From contig JAPLRU010000063.1 in NCBI GenBank assembly GCA_026399025.1, forward strand, positions 1 through 55,571: a stretch of DNA of 55,571 bases, given 5' to 3'. The position numbers were made by a program, and so were the translations under genes. This stretch comes from Methylobacter sp. Lineage in GTDB: Bacteria > Pseudomonadota > Gammaproteobacteria > Methylococcales > Methylomonadaceae. Each line of letters begins with the position of its first letter. Position 1 is the stretch's first letter. The notes beneath the pieces were generated by a model. It was not told the DNA's origin and did no database searches. It worked only from the letters and a program-made list of their open reading frames with translations. Shown piece by piece: positions 50,324 to 55,571 of this stretch.

Positions 50324-52636
50324 ATGTCTTTGGTATGGAGAAAGCGCTGGTTTCTGGTTTTGTTGCCCTTGCTGGTGGCGGTAACCGTTTGGCAAATCCG
50401 CATCGAATCCGATCTGAACGCTTTTTTTACCGCCGGCGACAATGAAGACTCAAAGCTGCTGTCCGGCTTATTGCAATCGGGCGAGCTGTCGCGCCGCTAT
50501 CTGCTGGTGGTGGAACAAGCCAATATTCCAAATGAAGCTCATTCAACGTCCTTAGACGCGTTCAGCGCCAAGCTGGTTTTGCAACTGGCGCGGATCGAAG
50601 GCGTGGAACAGGTGTGGCCCGCTAACCAACCTCCTCGCGAGTGGATCGATGCGCTCGGTTCTTACGCCCCCTATCATGCCCGCCTGTTTAGTCTAAACCC
50701 GATGGAAGACGGGCGCGAGCTGTTCGATCCCGTCGGCTTGAGCCATCGGGCCGAAGGTCTCAAACAGGCTTTGCTTTCGCCTCAGGGCGGCTTCGTCAAA
50801 GCCGTCGCCAAGCAGGACCCTTTGCTGCTATCGCTAAATGGTTTCAAGGACTTGAAAGGCCAGTTTGAGCGCCAAGCCGAGTTGGACAGCGGCGGTGCGT
50901 TGATTTTGCAAAGCCGTCCGGCCGCCTTGGATTCGGATGCGCATTTGCGCCTACAAGCCGCCATCCGCGCAAGCTTCGATAGCTTGAACCAGAGCTCAGG
51001 CGGCCTGTTCCGGCTGTCGATGGCCGGGGTGCCGGTTTTCAGCGCAGCGGCTCACGGCGAGATCAGTCAGGACGTCACTTTGGTTTCGGTGGTGTCCAGT
51101 GTGGCGGTGGCTGTGGTATTTTTGCTGCTGTTCCGCTCTTTTTCCGCGCTGCATTGGGTCATGATGGTGCAAATCGCCTCCTTTGTTGTCGGCGCTTTGG
51201 TAACGGCTCTAGTTTTCGGCACTGTCCATAGCTTGACCTTGGCTCTGGGCGGGAGTTTGATCGGCATCTGCACCGATTATCCTATCCATGTGATGGTGCA
51301 TTGCGCAAAACATCGCAATTCCCCACTGGATGCCGCCCGGCTGCTATGGCCCAGCCTGGTCTTGGGCGGTTTGACCACCATCATCGGCTATGCGGCCTTG
51401 GGGCTTACCGGATTTCCGGGCTTCGAGCAAATCGCTATTTTCGCCTTGGCCAGTATTACCGCTTCCTTAGGACTGACCCGCTGGGTGCTGCCCGCCTTGC
51501 TTGCTCATTCTTCCCTGCATGTCGCCCATTTGCCCGGTATCGCCGCCTGGGTCGGTTTTTGCGCCCGCCGCCGCACGCTTTTGCTGGGTTTGTTGGCCGC
51601 CTGTGTGGTGCTGGCCGGGCTGGCTTTGCCGCAAACGCGTTGGATGAACGACATGCAAAAACTGGCGCTGAACATGGATCGGTTAAAGCAGCAGGACGAG
51701 GCGGTCCGCAGCCATTTTGCCGGTATCGAACCGGGGCGATTTGTGTTGGTTCAGGCCGATGATTTGGAAACCGCGCTTAGACGCAGCGAAGCGGCCGAGC
51801 GCCGCTTGAAGCAGTTGAAGCAAGCCGGGATCTTAACCGAATATCACGGCTTGTTTCCCTGGCTGGTTTCACAAGAGTTGCAGCATGACAACGTCCAAGT
51901 TTACGCCCAGGCATTAACCCCGCACTTTCAGGAGGCTTGGCGGGCGGCCTTGGTCAAAGCCGGGCTTTCGGTGGACAAGCTCGGCCAACTGTCGCCGCCT
52001 GCCGCACAGCCGCTAGAACCAAAAGACGTTCTGGCCTCGCCGGTGCGCCATATCCTGAGCGGGCAGATGATCGAGGGCCAAAAAGGCGTGGCCTTGACGC
52101 TCTGGCTGGGCGAGCACGATCCGCAAAAGCTGGCCGAAGGTTTGGCGGGCTTGGCGGGGACGCGTTACTTCAGTCAAAAAGATCAGCTGGATCGCTTGGC
52201 CTCGTTATACCGGGACAGATCCTTAGTCATGCTGGCCTTAGGCATCGTCGTCATGGGGCTGTTCATTTGGCTGCAACAACGCAATATCGCTAAGGTGCTG
52301 TTGACCTTGTTGCCCACACTCGCCTCTATTCTATTCATTTTCGCTATCTGGGCGCTGATCAAGGAGGAAGTGAGTTTTCTTCATATCATCGGCCTCTTGC
52401 TGTCGGTTTCCTTATGCGTCGATTACGGTATATTTTTCATGGATAATCGCGGTCGGGATTCGGACATAACCTATCATGCTCTCGCCTCGTCCACTTTGAC
52501 GACCTTGGCTTCATTCGGAGCTTTAGGCTTAGGCAAAACGCCGACATTACCTATACTGGCGCTGTCAGTGAGCCTGGGAGTTACCTTGGGATTTTTGCTA
52601 TGCCCGTTGCTGATTCAAAAGCCAAGTCTGAAATGA
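50324..52636 (+). CDS. MMPL/RND-family exporter (ApeM-like)
   Basis: This is a 770-residue inner-membrane transporter with a single N-terminal membrane segment (about 9-24) followed by a periplasmic domain. Two blocks of about five segments follow, each with the RND proton-relay D-Y: GICTDYPIHVM near 308 and SLCVDYGIFFMDN near 700. The second periplasmic domain lies between about 440 and 615. It exports hydrophobic conjugates, here most likely the polyene or its glycolipid. The gene overlaps the next ketosynthase by four bases. Confidence 0.9.
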   Translation: MSLVWRKRWFLVLLPLLVAVTVWQIRIESDLNAFFTAGDNEDSKLLSGLLQSGELSRRYLLVVEQANIPNEAHSTSLDAFSAKLVLQLARIEGVEQVWPANQPPREWIDALGSYAPYHARLFSLNPMEDGRELFDPVGLSHRAEGLKQALLSPQGGFVKAVAKQDPLLLSLNGFKDLKGQFERQAELDSGGALILQSRPAALDSDAHLRLQAAIRASFDSLNQSSGGLFRLSMAGVPVFSAAAHGEISQDVTLVSVVSSVAVAVVFLLLFRSFSALHWVMMVQIASFVVGALVTALVFGTVHSLTLALGGSLIGICTDYPIHVMVHCAKHRNSPLDAARLLWPSLVLGGLTTIIGYAALGLTGFPGFEQIAIFALASITASLGLTRWVLPALLAHSSLHVAHLPGIAAWVGFCARRRTLLLGLLAACVVLAGLALPQTRWMNDMQKLALNMDRLKQQDEAVRSHFAGIEPGRFVLVQADDLETALRRSEAAERRLKQLKQAGILTEYHGLFPWLVSQELQHDNVQVYAQALTPHFQEAWRAALVKAGLSVDKLGQLSPPAAQPLEPKDVLASPVRHILSGQMIEGQKGVALTLWLGEHDPQKLAEGLAGLAGTRYFSQKDQLDRLASLYRDRSLVMLALGIVVMGLFIWLQQRNIAKVLLTLLPTLASILFIFAIWALIKEEVSFLHIIGLLLSVSLCVDYGIFFMDNRGRDSDITYHALASSTLTTLASFGALGLGKTPTLPILALSVSLGVTLGFLLCPLLIQKPSLK

Positions 52637-53835
52637 CCAAGCCTTTACCTATCCCGCCTGTTGCCGTCACAGCCTACCAGTGCGTCAGCGCCGCCGGGGA
52701 CGACGTGGAGGCTTTGTATAATAGCCTGATTGCCAACCGTAGCTGTCTGCAACCGTTACGCTTATTCGACATTCCGTTCAAAACCGTGGTCGGTGAGGTC
52801 GCGACGCCTTTGCCGCATATTCGCGCCGGTCTTAAGGCTTATGATTGCCGCAACGCAAGACTGGCGTTGAAGGCGTTGAATCAAGGTCGGTTTCGAACCG
52901 ATGTGGAACGGGCAATCGCCGATTACGGCTCCTTGCGCGTTGGGCTGGTGTTAGGCACCAGCACCTCGGGCATCTACGATTCCGAAAACGCCTATGCTCA
53001 TCTCCTCAGTCACGGAATCATGCCCGGCGATTTTCATTTCCTGCAAATTCAAACCGCCCAAGCGACTGCCGAGTTTCTGCACCATGAACTGAAATTGCAA
53101 GGGCCTTGCTACGGCATTTCCACTGCCTGTTCCTCCAGTGCCAAAGCTTTGGGCGCGGCGCAAAGATTGATCGCCGCCGATTTTTGCGACGCGGTGTTGG
53201 TTGCCGGTGTGGATAGCTTGTGCCGCTTGACCTTGCGCGGTTTCCACAGCTTGCAGTTGATCTCGCAGGAAGCGTGTCGTCCTATGGATGCTAATCGTCG
53301 GGGTATCAACATCGGCGAGGGCTCGGCCTTGCTGCTGCTGGAACGTCAAAGCGCAGCTAACGCCGCCTGTCTACGGCTACTGTCGGTAGGCGAATCCTCC
53401 GATGCCCATCACATGAGCGCACCGCATCCGCAAGGCGCGGGGGCCGCCTTGGCGATGGCTCACGCGTTGCGTCTGGCGGGCCGGGATTTAAACGATGTCG
53501 ATTACATCAATCTGCACGCCACCGCCAGCACCCTCAACGATCTCTCCGAGGCCAAGGCCATAGCCGGTTTGTTCCCAAATCCGCCGCCGTGCAGCGGGGT
53601 GAAAGGTTTGCTCGGTCATACGCTGGGTGCGGCAGGCGCGGTGGAAACGATAGTCAGCCTGCTGGCCCTGGAACGGGGTTTCTTGCCGGGCACCTGTGGC
53701 TTGGCGCAAGCCGATCCGGACTGTCCATGCCCGGTCATCGTGGCGCCGCGTTTGGAGAGGGCGCCTAAGTTGGTATTGAGCAATGCTTTCGGATTCGGCG
53801 GCAACAACGCCAGCGTCTTGCTGGAGGCGGCTTGA
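52633..53835 (+). CDS. Beta-ketoacyl-ACP synthase (ApeO-like), copy 2
   Basis: This 400-residue ketosynthase starts at ATG 52633, coupled to the exporter stop (ATGA); an ATG at 52600 is also in frame. The triad is complete: C166 in STACSSSAKA, a histidine in NLHATAS (with A in place of the usual G) and a histidine in LGHTLGAAGA. Like copy 1 it has YDCRN and GTSTSGIYDSE. It probably pairs with the chain-length-factor-like protein encoded next. A second complete KS/CLF pair implies a second substrate range or starter. Confidence 0.88.
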   Translation: MTKPLPIPPVAVTAYQCVSAAGDDVEALYNSLIANRSCLQPLRLFDIPFKTVVGEVATPLPHIRAGLKAYDCRNARLALKALNQGRFRTDVERAIADYGSLRVGLVLGTSTSGIYDSENAYAHLLSHGIMPGDFHFLQIQTAQATAEFLHHELKLQGPCYGISTACSSSAKALGAAQRLIAADFCDAVLVAGVDSLCRLTLRGFHSLQLISQEACRPMDANRRGINIGEGSALLLLERQSAANAACLRLLSVGESSDAHHMSAPHPQGAGAALAMAHALRLAGRDLNDVDYINLHATASTLNDLSEAKAIAGLFPNPPPCSGVKGLLGHTLGAAGAVETIVSLLALERGFLPGTCGLAQADPDCPCPVIVAPRLERAPKLVLSNAFGFGGNNASVLLEAA

Positions 53836-54581
53836 TGGACTGCATGAGTTTACTGGGCTTCGGCGCTTGCTCCCCCGATCCCGAATTTCGGGCGCGGCTG
53901 CCGTTTCCTGTGTATGACATCGACCGCGATGCGATTCCGCCGCTGTTGCGCCGTCGCAGCAGCCAAGCGACGCAAATGGCGTTTAGCGCGGCGACACTGG
54001 CCTGTACACAGGCGCAACGCTCAGCCGCAACCCTCCCGTCGGTGTTTGCCAGCGTGGCCGGTGAAATCCGGACCACCGATCAGCTTTGCACCGAACTGGT
54101 TAGGCCCGACGGCGTTATTTCCCCCAGTGTTTTCCACAATTCCGTGCAGAATACCGCGGCCGGTTATTGGACTATCGCCCAACAATGTCTCCAGCCCGCA
54201 GCAGCCTTGGCGGCAGGAGCCGACACTTTTGCGATGGCTCTACTGGAAGCGTGGTGTCAATTGGCTTGCCTTGGGGGGGAGTTGCTGCTGGTTGGCTATG
54301 ATGAAAGCCTACCGAAATACTTGGCCCCCGGTTTGGCCGAACCCGCTTTCGCTTGCGCCTTGGTTTTGGCGGCCGGTGCGGTAGAAGGCCGTATTTTACA
54401 GATCGGCCGGCCTCGGCCGGGAGCTGAAGCTTTTCCACCGGATTGGCAATCCCTGGTCGCCGACAGGCCGGTTTTGTCGGCTATTCCTCTGCTCGGTTTG
54501 GCTGCGTCCGGAGCGGAGGCGCAAAATATACCGGTTTCTCCGCTTACATCGGGTTGGCAGGTTAAGATAAGTCCGCCATAG
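53835..54581 (+). CDS. Ketosynthase-like chain-length-factor subunit (ApeC-like), copy 2
   Basis: This is a 248-residue protein of the short KS-N-terminal-like family, starting by TGATG overlap with the ketosynthase. It has PSVFASVAGEIRTTDQL and FHNSVQNTAAGYWTI near 100-114, where an active ketosynthase carries its cysteine. No catalytic triad is seen. It shares the fold pattern of the protein at 29030 but is well diverged. It should be the partner of KS copy 2, perhaps controlling chain length. Confidence 0.74.
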   Translation: MDCMSLLGFGACSPDPEFRARLPFPVYDIDRDAIPPLLRRRSSQATQMAFSAATLACTQAQRSAATLPSVFASVAGEIRTTDQLCTELVRPDGVISPSVFHNSVQNTAAGYWTIAQQCLQPAAALAAGADTFAMALLEAWCQLACLGGELLLVGYDESLPKYLAPGLAEPAFACALVLAAGAVEGRILQIGRPRPGAEAFPPDWQSLVADRPVLSAIPLLGLAASGAEAQNIPVSPLTSGWQVKISPP

Positions 54582-54748
54582 CGTCGGGCTTATCTTGAAT
54601 GTCTCTTTTGTTGGGATGAGATTTACAGGCTAGACAAAACTTGCTAGGCTTCCGGCTGGTCCGGCGTTTATCTTTATGAGCTGAAAACCTGTCTGCTACG
54701 TCGGCCCAATGACCATTGAAAACTCTTCATAAAACCTCAAGGACTGCT

Positions 54749-55147
54749 ATGAAAAATTATAAAATGCTGACTCTCCTCGTGCCCTTCATATTTCTCGCCG
54801 GTTGCGCATCGACCGCTCAACCCCCCGCTACGACTTCAAATGCCTTGCCTGAATCGCGCATCGACGGGAATATCCCCGCTAATGCGCCTTTCGCTAAAAT
54901 CAAGGTTGGCATGAGTCAAGGTCAGGTGCATAGCATTCTCGGCCAGCCAACCGATAGCAAGGTATACCAAACCGGCAAAATGTGGATCCCCTTCTATTTC
55001 GGCAGCGATACGCATCGTACAGAGGAGTTATACAAAGGCATGGGAAAAATCACTTATACCGGAATGGGTATTGGCGGCGTTAACTTGACCGTTTTCAAGG
55101 CTATCTATGATCCGAGCGAAGACGGTTTTCAGGATTTAAAAAATTAA
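54749..55147 (+). CDS. Polyene-locus lipoprotein 2 (BamE/SmpA-like)
   Basis: This 132-residue lipoprotein starts at ATG 54749 with aagga 5-6 bases upstream. The signal peptide ends with lipobox LAGC. IKVGMSQGQVHSILGQPTD near 51-69 is the SmpA/BamE-like motif. It is followed by KMWIPFYFG and a glycine-rich GKITYTGMGIGGVN stretch. It is probably an outer-membrane lipoprotein of the pigment system. It is encoded directly before a halogenase-like gene, as for lipoprotein 1. The 167 bases before it hold no recognisable promoter or gene. Confidence 0.78.
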   Translation: MKNYKMLTLLVPFIFLAGCASTAQPPATTSNALPESRIDGNIPANAPFAKIKVGMSQGQVHSILGQPTDSKVYQTGKMWIPFYFGSDTHRTEELYKGMGKITYTGMGIGGVNLTVFKAIYDPSEDGFQDLKN

Positions 55148-55161
55148 GAGATTTTAAAATC

Positions 55162-55571
55162 ATGCCTGACAACAAACAAAACGGTTTCGATTACGACATA
55201 GTGGTCGTCGGCGGAGGCCCTGCCGGTTCCACGGCTGCGACTTTGCTGGCGCAACAGGGCCATACGGTTTTACTTCTGGAGAGCGGCAAGCATCCGCGTT
55301 TTCACATCGGCGAATCGATGTTGCCTTTTAGCGAGCCGGTGGTGCAACGTTTGGGTATAGATTGGAGTGAAGGCAACCAATTCAAGAGCGGGGCGGTGTT
55401 CATCGATGAAAACACCGATCAGCGTATGTATTTTCCTTTGAGCGTTTATCGCAAAACCTACCAGTTGGAGCGCGGCCCTTTCGACCAAGTGTTGTTTAAG
55501 AATGCTGCCGCCCATGGCGTGGAAACCCACGAAGAAGAGAAGGTGCTTGACGTAGATTGCCGGTTGGAGGG
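55162..55571 (+). CDS. Flavin-dependent halogenase-like protein 3 (partial, cut by window end)
   Basis: Only the first 136 residues are visible. The FAD motif VVGGGPAGST is at about 15-24, GESMLPF near 49-55, and a lysine lies in FKSGAVFIDE near 74-83 at the catalytic-lysine place of FADH2 halogenases. It is closer in this region to halogenase 1 (GAAF) than to halogenase 2. The tryptophan signature would be beyond the window, so the reaction cannot be judged. It follows lipoprotein 2 by 14 bases. Confidence 0.8.
   Translation, partial: MPDNKQNGFDYDIVVVGGGPAGSTAATLLAQQGHTVLLLESGKHPRFHIGESMLPFSEPVVQRLGIDWSEGNQFKSGAVFIDENTDQRMYFPLSVYRKTYQLERGPFDQVLFKNAAAHGVETHEEEKVLDVDCRLE

Overview
The window looks like chromosomal DNA of a gammaproteobacterium of moderate G+C content that can fix nitrogen and makes a membrane-linked polyene pigment. 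The nif gene order (nifB-fdxN-nifO ... nifQ), a FeSII/Shethna-type protein, and the mix of aryl-polyene genes with many short dispersed repeats suggest a type I methanotroph (Methylococcales) or a close relative. No methane-oxidation gene lies in the window, so the lineage is an inference.

Layout. 0-3.4 kb: small housekeeping genes (a DUF2835 protein, HtpX, a PQQ/sorbosone-type beta-propeller dehydrogenase, NudF). 3.4-8.1 kb: a defence/addiction patch with a decapitated RelE-like toxin and its surviving HTH partner, a 969-residue membrane NACHT NTPase, and an intact HigB/HigA-like pair. 8.2-14.6 kb: msrPQ, acylphosphatase, rlmL carrying an in-frame insertion of a dispersed repeat, an FKBP isomerase with a clear terminator, a lytic-transglycosylase-like lipoprotein and a PilZ protein. 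14.7-20 kb: a minus-strand nif operon (nifB, fdxN, nifO, flavodiiron protein, 2Fe-2S ferredoxin, FeSII-like protein, nifQ) behind a sigma-54 -24/-12 promoter with two TGT-N10-ACA NifA sites.

20.4-55.6 kb is one large aryl-polyene-type (type II FAS/PKS) pigment locus in two arms. The left arm (20.4-37.1 kb) has a carotenoid-desaturase-like flavoprotein, an acyl/aryl ligase, a flavin-dependent-halogenase-like protein, ketosynthases, a chain-length-factor-like subunit, a ketoreductase, two dehydratases, two ACPs, three acyl/glycosyl transferases, a thioesterase, a TSUP transporter, a lipoprotein and a second halogenase-like flavoprotein. The right arm (42.7-55.6 kb) has another ACP, a second membrane protein of the same family, a LolA-like carrier, an MMPL exporter, a second ketosynthase/chain-length-factor pair, a second lipoprotein and a third halogenase-like flavoprotein that is cut by the window edge. 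Divergent to it lies a cassette of stand-alone PCP, HxxxD condensation-like protein, adenylation enzyme and acyl-CoA-dehydrogenase-like enzyme. This is the gene set that makes pyrrolyl-2-carboxyl-PCP from proline in pyoluteorin and prodiginine pathways. My main hypothesis is a (possibly halogenated) pyrrolyl polyene or a second starter route in an aryl-polyene pathway.

The two arms are separated by a visibly AT-richer island (37.2-42.6 kb) with two toxin-antitoxin modules whose toxin genes are both frameshifted at homopolymers, an RlmN/Cfr-family radical SAM methyltransferase, and a three-gene set led by a TIGR04255-like protein. Several families of short palindromic repeats are scattered between genes. 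A 90-bp element occurs as two near-identical inverted copies that bracket most of the left arm, and a ~60-bp sequence is nested inside other repeats.
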